From assembly GCA_022824405.1 (NCBI GenBank), contig JAJDZZ010000088.1, positions 1 through 48,143 of the forward strand: a stretch of 48,143 nucleotides of DNA. Reading direction: 5' to 3'. Numbering within the stretch: the stretch's first letter is position 1; each line of letters starts with the position of its first letter. The notes below the pieces were generated by a model. That model saw nothing but the letters and a program-made list of their open reading frames with translations, was not told the origin of the DNA and did no database searches. Positions 26,022 to 33,639 of the stretch are shown piece after piece. Origin of the DNA: Opitutales bacterium (GTDB lineage: Bacteria; Verrucomicrobiota; Verrucomicrobiia; Opitutales; UBA2995). The translations under genes and the position numbers were made by a program.

Positions 26022-26552
26022 CTAACTTTTTAACCCCAGTTTTTCCAACTTGGGCCGTATGACAAAGGCGCAGTAAGGCTGGCTCGGGTTACGGAGGTAA
26101 TAATCCCGATGATAAGCCTCGGCCGGGAAAAACGCCTGTATGGGCACAATTTCAGTGACGATCCCGCCCCCGAATCGGGCCTGGGCCATGTCGCGGGATT
26201 TCAGGGCGGCATCGCGTTGGGCATGGTCGTGGTATAAAAGGATACTGCGGTATTGGGTCCCCACATCGTTGCCCTGACGGTTCAGGGTGGTTGGATCGTG
26301 TGCCTGCCAGAATAAGTTCAGCAGGTCTTCATAAGAAATCAGTTCCGGATCATAGGTAATTTGGATCACCTCGGCATGCCCGGTCCGGCCTTGGCAAACA
26401 CTCTGATAGTCGGGATCGGGATCGTGCCCTCCGGCGTATCCGGAGACCACCTTCTTCACCCCGGGCTGTTGCTGGTAAACAACCTCCAAACACCAGAAAC
26501 ATCCGCCGCCGACCGTGGCGGTCTCCCATTTTGAGTTTTCTTTCTCAATCAT
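26022..26552 (-). CDS. msrA: Peptide-methionine (S)-S-oxide reductase MsrA
   Basis: The 176-residue MsrA repairs oxidised methionine. The catalytic motif GGGCFWCLE has Cys18 as nucleophile, and the downstream signature GVKKVVSGYAGGHDPDPDY is present, as are HAEVIQITYDPELISYEDLL and the FWQAHDPTTLNRQGNDVGTQYRS block. A late Cys (PSQPYCAFV) may act in resolving. No MsrB fusion is present. It has no signal peptide. Upstream (26553-26731) is a stack of three dispersed repeats rather than an obvious promoter. Confidence 0.97.
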   Translation of the reverse strand: MIEKENSKWETATVGGGCFWCLEVVYQQQPGVKKVVSGYAGGHDPDPDYQSVCQGRTGHAEVIQITYDPELISYEDLLNLFWQAHDPTTLNRQGNDVGTQYRSILLYHDHAQRDAALKSRDMAQARFGGGIVTEIVPIQAFFPAEAYHRDYYLRNPSQPYCAFVIRPKLEKLGLKS

Positions 26553-26585
26553 ATCGAAACGCTCTTGTTACTCTCCCTCATTTTT

Positions 26586-26650
26586 GCTCGCGAAGCGATC
26601 CTGTTCCGGCGAAGCGGGATCGAGCAACTGAAAGGAGCGTTGTTAAATTA
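26586..26650 (+). repeat. Family E dispersed repeat, copy 1
   Basis: A 65-bp sequence beginning GCTCGCGAAGCGATCCTG and ending GTTGTTAAATTA. An inverted copy lies at 43636-43699, with most bases conserved. In both places it abuts a family C repeat. Related words occur at 33473-33580. Confidence 0.75.
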
Positions 26651-26651
26651 A

Positions 26652-26685
26652 TCATCCGTGTCTATCCGTGAAATCCGTGGTTTTC
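26652..26685 (-). repeat. Family C dispersed repeat (CCACGGAT type), copy 1
   Basis: On the minus strand it begins AACCACGGATTTCACGGAT. Similar sequences are at 42682-42712, 43603-43633 and, in part, 36180-36193. It lies directly after the family E copy. Confidence 0.65.
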
Positions 26686-26690
26686 CTTCT

Positions 26691-26728
26691 CCTCCCCCTC
26701 TGTGCTCTCTGTGTTCTCTGTGGTTAAT
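26691..26728 (-). repeat. Family B dispersed repeat (CTCTGTGGTT type)
   Basis: CTGTGCTCTCTGTGTTCTCT and GTGGTTAA form the reverse complement of the 16651-16690 copy in pattern. It ends 4 bases before the thpR stop codon. Confidence 0.65.
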
Positions 26729-26731
26729 CCC

Positions 26732-27283
26732 TCACACTGCCAAATCATAGCTTTCCAGGCACCGATAGAGCGGACCGCGGGAGCCGAGTTCGCTCGAATA
26801 GATTCCAAATTGGTTCACCCGAAAAGGAGCTGTTTCCAGAGGCCCACACTTCTTCATCAAGTGTCGTATGGCAGCCGGGGGAACCCCTTTGCACCGGGCC
26901 AGGGTGAGGTGGGGACGAAATACCCGGCGGTCCGGTTCAATCCCGCATCCGTATAGGAGGTCGTTCACCCGTTTGTGCAATTGAAACAAATGGGGATGAG
27001 CGCTCCCCAGTCCGGCCCATAGCACTGCCGGATTGCCCCGCGGAGGAAAAACTCCCAGACCCGATACTCCCAGGAGAAAACGTCGAACCCGGATGGCGCG
27101 GAGGGATTCGCGTAACGGGTCGACCTGTTCCGGATCGGTTGCCCCGATGAACTTGAGGGTGAGGTGGATGTTGGTCGCCCTGACCCAATTCAAGCCGGGC
27201 ATTTCCCTTTCCAGTTCCGCCAATCGTTGCCGCACGAATTCCGGAACCGGAATCGCTACAAACAACCGAACCGAATCGCCCAT
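26732..27283 (-). CDS. thpR: RNA 2',3'-cyclic phosphodiesterase (LigT/ThpR family)
   Basis: This 183-residue member of the 2H phosphoesterase superfamily carries both catalytic HxT motifs: HLTLKF with His40/Thr42 and HLTLAR with His125/Thr127. The N-terminus VRLFVAIPVPEFVRQRL matches the ThpR start. The family opens RNA 2',3'-cyclic phosphates, although the physiological role is uncertain. The ATG at 27283 is well placed. The gene is bracketed on both sides by dispersed repeats, so no operon partner is apparent. Confidence 0.93.
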   Translation of the reverse strand: MGDSVRLFVAIPVPEFVRQRLAELEREMPGLNWVRATNIHLTLKFIGATDPEQVDPLRESLRAIRVRRFLLGVSGLGVFPPRGNPAVLWAGLGSAHPHLFQLHKRVNDLLYGCGIEPDRRVFRPHLTLARCKGVPPAAIRHLMKKCGPLETAPFRVNQFGIYSSELGSRGPLYRCLESYDLAV

Positions 27284-27398
27284 GCCCGCATTCCAGAGGC
27301 GCAGCCGGGAAGGTCAAATTTTTAGCGGTTTCCGTGGCGTCTTTTGAATAAACCACAGAGGCGCGCCTCTCCCTTTTCATCCTTCATCCTTTTCCTCT

Positions 27399-27613
27399 CC
27401 CCAGCATCTTATTGATCACCTATTACAACACTGTAGGAGCGGGAGAAAGGCGCCGAGGGCGCCAATGAGGAATTAGGAATGAAGAATGAAGAATTTTCGG
27501 TTTGGGAGTTGGCGGGTGAGGTGGAGTGAATCTTAGGAAGAACGCGAGTTTCCTGGGATCGGGGGAGTACCCTCTCCTACAGTTTCGTAATTGATTATCA
27601 ATAGATGCTGGGG
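27399..27613. mobile_element. MITE-like element with ~45-bp imperfect terminal inverted repeats
   Basis: The left arm (27399-27445) and right arm (27570-27613, inverted) both begin CCCCAGCATCT and end in ACTGTAGGAG-GGG, with about 85 percent identity by eye. Between the arms are a family A repeat and about 70 bases of unique sequence. No ORF of note lies inside, and no clear target duplication is seen. It could be a non-autonomous transposon or a long structured RNA. Confidence 0.5.
27449..27500 (+). repeat. Family A repeat inside the inverted-repeat element
   Basis: GGCGCC-GAG-GGCGCC (27449-27463) is followed by a tail of AATGAGG/AATTAGG/AATGAAG units. The core stem is shorter than in the GGCGCGC copies. 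Confidence 0.7.
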
Positions 27614-27689
27614 AATGACCCCCATCCGATATTTTCGATCACGATTGATCTTCAGCAGTATAGCACCTCCAACCTTCAGCTTCCCCCCA

Positions 27690-27737
27690 TTCCTAATTCC
27701 TCATTCCTAATTCCTAATTGGCGCGCCTCAGCGCGCC
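27690..27737 (-). repeat. Family A repeat overlapping the arsC 3' end
   Basis: On the minus strand the core GGCGCGC-TGAG-GCGCGCC (27720-27737) leads into a four-unit AATTAGG/AATGAGG tail. The core encodes the last residues of arsC, and the TAG of the first tail unit is the gene's stop codon. Confidence 0.85.
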
Positions 27738-28172
27738 TCTTCTCCTTTCCCGGTAACCGGCAACATAGGCCTCGAAGACCAGCCTCATCCGGTCGCGAAT
27801 CGAGCGAAATTGTCGCAGGACCTCCTCCTCCGAGCCCGTCGCTTTGGCAGGGTCTTCGAAGGCCCAATGATAACGGTTTACCTGTCCCGGAAACACCGGA
27901 CAATCCTTGGCCGCATGGTCGCAAACCGTTATTACGGTGTCGATCCCTGCCCCCAGAAACTCATCCAGGCGCTTGGAAACGTGTCCCGAAATGTCTATGC
28001 CAATCTCCTCCATCACCTGAATGCCTTTCGGGTGCACATATCCAGTGGGTTTGCTCCCGGCGCTGAAGACCACGAACAGGTCGTCGGCCACTTCTCTCAA
28101 AATGCCTTCGGCCATGTGACTGCGACAGGAATTGCCCGTGCAAAGCACCAATACTTTCGATCGTCTACCCAT
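27714..28172 (-). CDS. arsC: Thioredoxin-type arsenate reductase / low-MW phosphatase family
   Basis: This 152-residue protein is of the LMW protein tyrosine phosphatase fold. The P-loop CTGNSCRS gives Cys11, and a second cysteine pair Cys84 and Cys91 ([10 protein letters not shown]) matches the relay of thioredoxin-coupled ArsC, which argues for arsenate reductase rather than a plain phosphatase. The ATG at 28172 ([11 protein letters not shown]) is preferred over the one at 28199, which adds nine unconserved residues. The C-terminal RRGALRRAN and the TAG stop are encoded by a family A repeat, so the native C-terminus has been replaced or extended. No arsR, arsB or acr3 gene lies nearby. Confidence 0.9.
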   Translation of the reverse strand: MGRRSKVLVLCTGNSCRSHMAEGILREVADDLFVVFSAGSKPTGYVHPKGIQVMEEIGIDISGHVSKRLDEFLGAGIDTVITVCDHAAKDCPVFPGQVNRYHWAFEDPAKATGSEEEVLRQFRSIRDRMRLVFEAYVAGYRERRRGALRRAN

Positions 28173-28346
28173 TCCGTTAACAAGCGGTGTCCTGTTCAAC
28201 CTGTAAAAGGGGATGGGAAGGGGTCAAACTGGAATCGCGCTTTTTCCGTTTTTGCTATTCCACTTTCGACCGAGGGTCGGTAAATTTGGCATTGTTAAGC
28301 AATTTATTAGGAAATAGTTGCAGGTTATTTTTGACTTCCGTTCACG

Positions 28347-28901
28347 ATGTCGCCCGAGGATAGAGAACTTTCCAACTGGTACGGCAAAAACCTGGAACCG
28401 CACGAATCCATTCTGCGGGCTTGGTTGCAGGACAGGTTTTCTTTGGGCAATGCCGTCGACGATATCGTCCAGGAAGCGTTCCTACGCGCAATAAAGGCCA
28501 GAGACCGGGGGGTTTTGTACGCTCCCAAGGCCTTCCTGTTCAAGGTTTCGCGGAACCTGGCGGTCGATTACCTGCGGAAAAAATCAAAATTTTTGGACGA
28601 ACCTATAGCGCACTTGGAGGAATCGAACGTTATACAGTTGAGTGAGTCAGTTCCGGAGATGGTCTCGCGCAATCAGGAATTTGAAATTCTGAAAGCGGCG
28701 ATCCAATCCCTTCCGGAAAGATGCCGGGAGATTTTTACCATGCGGAGGATATACGGAATACAACAAAAGGAGATCGCCGAAACATTGGGTCTTTCCCGCA
28801 ATACGGTTTCGGCTCAATTGACCATCGGGCTGCGCAAGTGTTCGGAATTCTTTGAGAAATTCGAGGAGGATGGAATGAGTAGGAATGTCGGACGGAAATA
28901 A
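28347..28901 (+). CDS. ECF sigma factor, FecI-like
   Basis: This 184-residue extracytoplasmic-function sigma factor has region 2 at about 20-90 (VDDIVQEAFLRAIKARDR, FLFKVSRNLAVDYLRKK). Region 4 lies at about 115-165, with the helix-turn-helix GIQQKEIAETLGLSRNTVSAQL. It overlaps the FecR-like gene by 17 bases and precedes a TonB receptor with an STN domain, so it should be the output of a ligand-sensing cell-surface signalling chain and most likely directs transcription of the receptor. The ATG follows a weak leader with no strong Shine-Dalgarno. A 147-base AT-rich spacer precedes it and presumably holds its promoter. Confidence 0.93.
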   Translation: MSPEDRELSNWYGKNLEPHESILRAWLQDRFSLGNAVDDIVQEAFLRAIKARDRGVLYAPKAFLFKVSRNLAVDYLRKKSKFLDEPIAHLEESNVIQLSESVPEMVSRNQEFEILKAAIQSLPERCREIFTMRRIYGIQQKEIAETLGLSRNTVSAQLTIGLRKCSEFFEKFEEDGMSRNVGRK

Positions 28902-29928
28902 AATCAGAAGAGCTGAAGGGCGAATCGACAAGGAGGCGGCTGAATGGTTGGTCAGACGTGACCGTGGATTGTCTGAACGCGAAGCTCGTGAATTGAAAGA
29001 TTGGTTGGACCGGGATGCGCGGCATCGCATGCGGTTTGGGATTCACGAGCAAACATGGGAGCGATTTTCCACGTTAGAGGAAATAGAAGAGGTTGAGGAA
29101 TTTGAAGCGCAACCGGTAAGGGTTGGTCAAAGGGGATCGAAGCCGGATTTTAAAAAACTTTCCCGGGCCATACTCAGCCTGGCAGCCGTTTTGCTTCTGG
29201 GCCTGGTGATTTGGGTTGGAATAGGTCTGATAGACGGAGCGGAACGGGTAGAATACGAAGGCCGGTATGTGGTGGACGCTTATGAGACGCGGATTCTTTC
29301 CGATGGAACCATTCTTGAGCTGAATGAGGGCGCACGCGCCAAGGTCCGGTTGACGGATTCCTTTCGGCGGGTTTGGATGCACCAGGGTGAAGCGCATTTC
29401 CACGTGGCCAAAGATGAAATGCGTCCTTTTGTAGTATATGCGGGAGGCACGGAAGTAAGGGCCGTCGGAACTGCTTTCAACGTCAGGGTCGATCGGGAAG
29501 GGGTTTACGTGATTGTGGCGGAGGGGCGCATCCATTTCAGCAATAGAGCATCTGAGGATGAGCCCGGAGATACCGCACTGTCGTTTTCCGAACAATTAGA
29601 CGCCGGGCAAGCCTCTTCCTTAAGGCTGGGCGCCTCGAATGCGGTCCCATTCGTCGAGACACACACCTACGACGAACTCGCTCGGTTACTGGCCTGGAAA
29701 CCGGAGACCTTGGAATTCAGCGACGCCCCTCTGGGGGATGTCGTAACCGCCTTTAACAAACGAAATACGATTCAGATTGTCCTCGCCGCCGAGGAACTGG
29801 AAACGATGCCCATCGAGGCGACATTCAGATCCGATAATGTCCTGGCCTTTACGCGCCTGTTGGAGCTCACCTTCGATTTGAAGGCGGAGCGTGTCGCCCA
29901 GGATGAGATTGTATTGAGAATGCCTTAA
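28885..29928 (+). CDS. FecR-family anti-sigma factor
   Basis: The 347-residue inner-membrane anti-sigma regulator has three parts. A cytoplasmic N-terminal DUF4880-like segment (EAAEWLVRRDRGLSEREARELKDWLDRD, about 18-45) binds the sigma factor. One membrane helix lies at about 95-116. The periplasmic FecR beta domain (ETRILSDGTILELNEGARAKV, AVGTAFNVRVDREGVYVIVAEG) spans about 130-225, and a C-terminal STN-like segment (DAPLGDVVTAFNKRNTIQIVL) sits at about 280-345. It starts within the sigma gene, and the STN receptor follows 126 bases later. Confidence 0.92.
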   Translation: MSDGNKIRRAEGRIDKEAAEWLVRRDRGLSEREARELKDWLDRDARHRMRFGIHEQTWERFSTLEEIEEVEEFEAQPVRVGQRGSKPDFKKLSRAILSLAAVLLLGLVIWVGIGLIDGAERVEYEGRYVVDAYETRILSDGTILELNEGARAKVRLTDSFRRVWMHQGEAHFHVAKDEMRPFVVYAGGTEVRAVGTAFNVRVDREGVYVIVAEGRIHFSNRASEDEPGDTALSFSEQLDAGQASSLRLGASNAVPFVETHTYDELARLLAWKPETLEFSDAPLGDVVTAFNKRNTIQIVLAAEELETMPIEATFRSDNVLAFTRLLELTFDLKAERVAQDEIVLRMP

Positions 29929-29962
29929 ACGCTATTGGTCAGAGGGGGCCATTTCGAAAAAC

Positions 29963-29999
29963 CGCTAAAAAAATAAAGGTTTTCCATGGGCTTTTAGCG
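29963..29999 (+). promoter_or_regulatory. Hairpin between fecR-like gene and TonB receptor
   Basis: CGCTAAAA (29963-29970) pairs perfectly with TTTTAGCG (29992-29999) across a 21-nt loop. It lies in the 126-base gap before the receptor. It could be an operator, a processing site or a weak attenuator that sets receptor level apart from the regulators. Confidence 0.4.
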
Positions 30000-30054
30000 A
30001 AATGCTTGGATTCAAACGTTATAGGGGGCACGACCGTTGCTCCTATGCTGATAA

Positions 30055-33000
30055 ATGATACATTCTGTTCGGTGTATCCCCGGATTTCGGGGCCTTGGCA
30101 GGATCTGTCATCGGTTAGTGTTTTTAGCGATGTGTCACTACTTCGTCGCCCTTGCCTATGCCGAGGAAAGCAAACAGGCCTTCGATATTCCCCAAGGTCT
30201 GGCCATCGACAGTATCAAGCAAGTCGCCCATCAAAGCGGAGTGGATATCGTGTTCGATCCGCGAGTGGCCCGCACCGTCGAAACACCGGCAATTTTTGGA
30301 ACTTATTCGCCTCGCCTGGCGCTCGAATTGCTCCTGGCAGGCACCCCGCTGGTCGTGATCCAGGATGAGGAAACGGCCGCTTTCGCGGTACGACGTGAAA
30401 GCGACTCGACGCCAAATCCGGACGATCGGGGAGAATTAACGCTCAAACCAATAACCGACAATCAAACCGAAACTAACATGATCAAGACTACAATTCAGGA
30501 CTCAGGGTTCAAACCTGACAATTCAAGGCTCCGAATTTCCAGGACCAACAATTGGTTAAAGGCTCTGGCCGCAGTGTTAACCCTTGGAATAGCAGGCGGA
30601 CAGGCTCAGGAAGCGGATGAAGACGATATTTTCGTCCTTTCTCCTTTTGAGGTATCTGTCGAGGGCGACCAGGGTTACGAAGCCCAGAACACCTTGTCGG
30701 GAACCCGACTGAACACCCCCTTCAGAGATTTGGGACTTACCGTGACGGCCTTGACGGAAGAATTTTGGGAGGACACCGCGTTCTCCAGTGTAAACGAAAT
30801 GCTGATCTTCACCCCGGGTGCGGAAAGATCGGATACCCAGCAGGGGGATGGTAATGCTCGCGACCAATACTGGGGGGACAACACCAGGTTTCGGGGCATT
30901 CAAATCGAGAACATCGTTCGCAACCAGTTCCGCACCAACATTCCCTCGGACACTTTTAACGCCACCCGTTTCGAGTTCTCCCGCGGGCCCAATTCCGTGC
31001 TATTCGGGGTTACGCGTGATACGGCGGGTTTTATCAATCGAACCACTCAGGATGCTGTATTCTATGATTCGAATCTCTACCGGAACCGGATCGACGAATG
31101 GGGTTCCTGGCGGCACGAACTGAATGTAAACCGCGTGTTGGTCGACGATAAGCTCGCCATCAGGGGCGCGTTTCTGTTGGAGGACAAGGAAACCTGGATC
31201 AGACCCGGGTTTCAGGACCAGGAAAGATCCTACCTGGCCATCCAATACCGGCCGATCGAGAAGCTTAGCATAAAGTTCCGTGCCGAGGACTTCGATTGGG
31301 TGCGGGCAGCGGTAAACCGTTCCATCGCCAGAGACGAAGTTACCCCGTGGATCGACGCGGGAAGGCCCGGCCTATCGGTCAGTTCCTCCGAATCGGTCCC
31401 CAATAGCACCTACTTTTCCAATTCGCTTGCCCGTTTCTCCGGGGCGAATCAGTGGGCCATGATTCAAGGTACGGATGGCTCGGTCAGGATGATGAACATG
31501 AGAAACTTTGCCAGAGGCGCCCGCAACACCTTGATTACCGGCCAACCCGCCGCGTTGCCGGTTGATTTTCTGCCGCTCGATTTCGACCACGCCGGCGCCT
31601 CCGGTATTCAGATGTTTGGAGGCCACAACGCCCAAGGAACCATTCATTTCGAGGTCAACGAGAAGATTCACCTCGAGTACGCTGCTAATACCGAGTCCTT
31701 GGATTACGAATTCATCGCCGGGAATAACTCTCGCTTATACGTCGATGCGAACACCACGTTGTCCGACGGGGTAACTCCCAACCCGGAATTCGGAAATTAT
31801 TATGCGCAATCTCAGCTGAGTTTCTTCCTGGACCAGCAGCGGTATCTGCGGGCCCAACGCCTGGCCGGATCGTTATCCCATGATTTTGAAGAAAACGACA
31901 TGGGGTGGCTGGGGAAACACGACTTCGTTCTAATGGCGGAACGGAATGTGGACGAGTTTTATTGGGACCGGCGGCGTTTGGTCAATCAGACGCCCCAACC
32001 GGGAGCTCGCCCGATCAATCCAGCCGCGAATAATCCCGATAACTGGGCGCGGATCATTACTTATATCGATCCCGATACAGGCAGTTGGTCGGGCCCCACC
32101 GATTCGCGCGACTTCCAACGGCGGCTCAATGAAATCCCGGGCAACGATTTTCAGTGGATGAATCAACCGAATAACAATACGGTCAACCGCACCGAGATCG
32201 AATCCTTCCTCTTCGTCTGGCAGAGCCGCTGGTGGAACGATAGAATCGTGGGAACTCTGGGTTGGCGCGAGGACGAGATAACCCAGTACGACAAGAGGGA
32301 CCAGGGGAATACCCCGGGTTACGTCCACGTCCCGAGAATCTCGGCTCGCGAGCAAGGTTATGCTTTTAATCCGGACCTTTCCGGTATCACACCGGACACG
32401 ATCAATCGAGGGATAACCTTCCATGCCCTGGAAAATGTGGGGAATTTGGACTCCTTTTCGTTTTTCTATAATTTTTCGGATTCGTTCGCCGTTCAGAATT
32501 TCGGCGTCCTTCTGGATGGGACCCAGCCACCTCCCAGAACGGGCGATAGCGAAAACATCGGCATTCGTTTTCAGGCATTCGATCGTAAAATCGCCGGCTC
32601 CTTCACCATTTTCGACGTGACGGCGAAAAATGCGACTTTCCGGGACAACACCATCAACAATCCCATGGGCGATCTCTTCGACGTGATCGGAAGAGATGAT
32701 TTGGATGACTTCAATAGAAGCGATACGCGGGATTTGACCTCCGATGGCTGGGAGTTCCAGGTGACGGCAAATTTTACCCAAAATTGGCGCGTCATGTTTG
32801 GATTCGATCACTATAAGACATTCGACTCGAACGTCGCTCCTTTGACGCAAAGACTGATCGAGGAAAATCGCTCGGCCTGGCTGGCAAACCCGCAGGCTCC
32901 TCTTCCCGACAATGAAAACAGAACCGCGCAGGAGGCCTACGATGATATGATCATCGCTTTGGATCTCCTCCTCGCCCAAGCGGGTGGTTTCAAAAACAAT

Positions 33001-33396
33001 GAGCGGAGGTACAAATCGACCTTGCTGACCAATTACAGGTTCACCGAGGGCAGTCTCAAAGGCTTTGCCTTGGGGGGCAACGTAGTTTGGCGCGACAAGA
33101 ATGCCGTAGGATTCCCCTTCAAGAACGACCCGGAACTCGGTCTTATTCCGGATGTGAACAATCCCTTTATTGAATCCGATATTCTCAACATGAGTCTCCA
33201 CGCTTCCTATTCGAAGAAACTGTTCAAGGATAAGATAGACTGGAAGATCCAGTTGAACCTGAGAAATCTTGGCGACGAAGACCCCTTTGTAACCCGGCGC
33301 ACCGCCCACGCAGACAACCCGACGATGGGAATACCCGACAGAATCAGCCGGGGCAACCCGCAAGAGTGGGTGCTCACCAACACCTTCAAGTGGTAA
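30055..33396 (+). CDS. TonB-dependent transducer with STN signalling domain
   Basis: The 1113-residue receptor has an N-terminal export signal (LVFLAMCHYFVALAYAEE). An STN/secretin-TonB signalling domain follows at about 45-115 (FDIPQGLAIDSIKQVAHQSG and the segment after it), as in FecA-type transducers. Residues 142-185 form a second signal-peptide-like segment (NNWLKALAAVLTLGIAGGQA). An Opitutae-type plug comes next, starting near 192 (FVLSPFEVSVEGDQGYEAQN). The barrel is long and ends EWVLTNTFKW. The start ATG at 30055 is the only one ahead of the signal, and an alternative ATG at 30478 would give a receptor without STN. The FecI/FecR pair upstream makes signalling the expected role. The substrate is unknown; a carbohydrate or siderophore is possible. 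Confidence 0.88.
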   Translation: MIHSVRCIPGFRGLGRICHRLVFLAMCHYFVALAYAEESKQAFDIPQGLAIDSIKQVAHQSGVDIVFDPRVARTVETPAIFGTYSPRLALELLLAGTPLVVIQDEETAAFAVRRESDSTPNPDDRGELTLKPITDNQTETNMIKTTIQDSGFKPDNSRLRISRTNNWLKALAAVLTLGIAGGQAQEADEDDIFVLSPFEVSVEGDQGYEAQNTLSGTRLNTPFRDLGLTVTALTEEFWEDTAFSSVNEMLIFTPGAERSDTQQGDGNARDQYWGDNTRFRGIQIENIVRNQFRTNIPSDTFNATRFEFSRGPNSVLFGVTRDTAGFINRTTQDAVFYDSNLYRNRIDEWGSWRHELNVNRVLVDDKLAIRGAFLLEDKETWIRPGFQDQERSYLAIQYRPIEKLSIKFRAEDFDWVRAAVNRSIARDEVTPWIDAGRPGLSVSSSESVPNSTYFSNSLARFSGANQWAMIQGTDGSVRMMNMRNFARGARNTLITGQPAALPVDFLPLDFDHAGASGIQMFGGHNAQGTIHFEVNEKIHLEYAANTESLDYEFIAGNNSRLYVDANTTLSDGVTPNPEFGNYYAQSQLSFFLDQQRYLRAQRLAGSLSHDFEENDMGWLGKHDFVLMAERNVDEFYWDRRRLVNQTPQPGARPINPAANNPDNWARIITYIDPDTGSWSGPTDSRDFQRRLNEIPGNDFQWMNQPNNNTVNRTEIESFLFVWQSRWWNDRIVGTLGWREDEITQYDKRDQGNTPGYVHVPRISAREQGYAFNPDLSGITPDTINRGITFHALENVGNLDSFSFFYNFSDSFAVQNFGVLLDGTQPPPRTGDSENIGIRFQAFDRKIAGSFTIFDVTAKNATFRDNTINNPMGDLFDVIGRDDLDDFNRSDTRDLTSDGWEFQVTANFTQNWRVMFGFDHYKTFDSNVAPLTQRLIEENRSAWLANPQAPLPDNENRTAQEAYDDMIIALDLLLAQAGGFKNNERRYKSTLLTNYRFTEGSLKGFALGGNVVWRDKNAVGFPFKNDPELGLIPDVNNPFIESDILNMSLHASYSKKLFKDKIDWKIQLNLRNLGDEDPFVTRRTAHADNPTMGIPDRISRGNPQEWVLTNTFKW

Positions 33397-33492
33397 TCGA
33401 TTGCGGCAAAAGGGTCAATCGCGGATGGAGCACGGCTATTTAGTAATAAAACGTTTCGTTTGATCCTGCTTCACCTGAAGACTACGGCAGGG

Positions 33493-33529
33493 CCTGTCCT
33501 GCTTCGCCCAAGGGCTCCGGCAGGACAGG
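33493..33529. terminator. Strong hairpin between convergent receptor and sulfatase genes
   Basis: CCTGTCCTGC (33493-33502) pairs perfectly with GCAGGACAGG (33520-33529) across a 17-nt loop. It lies in the 243-base gap between the TonB receptor and the sulfatase. No T tract follows, so a structural repeat is as likely as a terminator. The surrounding words resemble family E. Confidence 0.4.
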
Positions 33530-33608
33530 TCCGGCTTCGCCGTATCGGGTTCGCTTCACGAAGAGGAATTTTGTCGTAAGGCGCTGACGGGGAAGAAGGC
33601 GCACAGGA

Positions 33609-33626
33609 GCGGAGGAATGCCTCCGC
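33609..33626. terminator. Second hairpin downstream of sulfatase
   Basis: GCGGAGG-AATG-CCTCCGC is a perfect 7-bp stem, 14 bases from the sulfatase stop on its downstream side. It has no T tract and is a possible terminator for the minus-strand unit. Confidence 0.4.
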
Positions 33627-33639
33627 CGGGGGTGAAAGT

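Larger units (their letters stand above)
27284..27713. other. Repeat-filled intergenic region thpR-arsC
   Basis: No gene is seen. Contents from left to right are a perfect AGAGGCGCGCCTCT palindrome at 27357-27370, a CATCCTT tract at 27379-27392, the 215-bp inverted-repeat element at 27399-27613 with a family A copy inside, a GATCACGATTGATC tract at 27630-27650, and a second family A copy that runs into the end of arsC. Confidence 0.6.

Noticed and set aside
27605-28066. 153-codon plus-strand frame
   Set aside because: Antisense to arsC and over repeats; no recognisable fold.
30006-30030. Sigma-70 promoter before the STN receptor
   Set aside because: TTGGAT and TATAGG are too close (about 9 bases) for a normal spacer.
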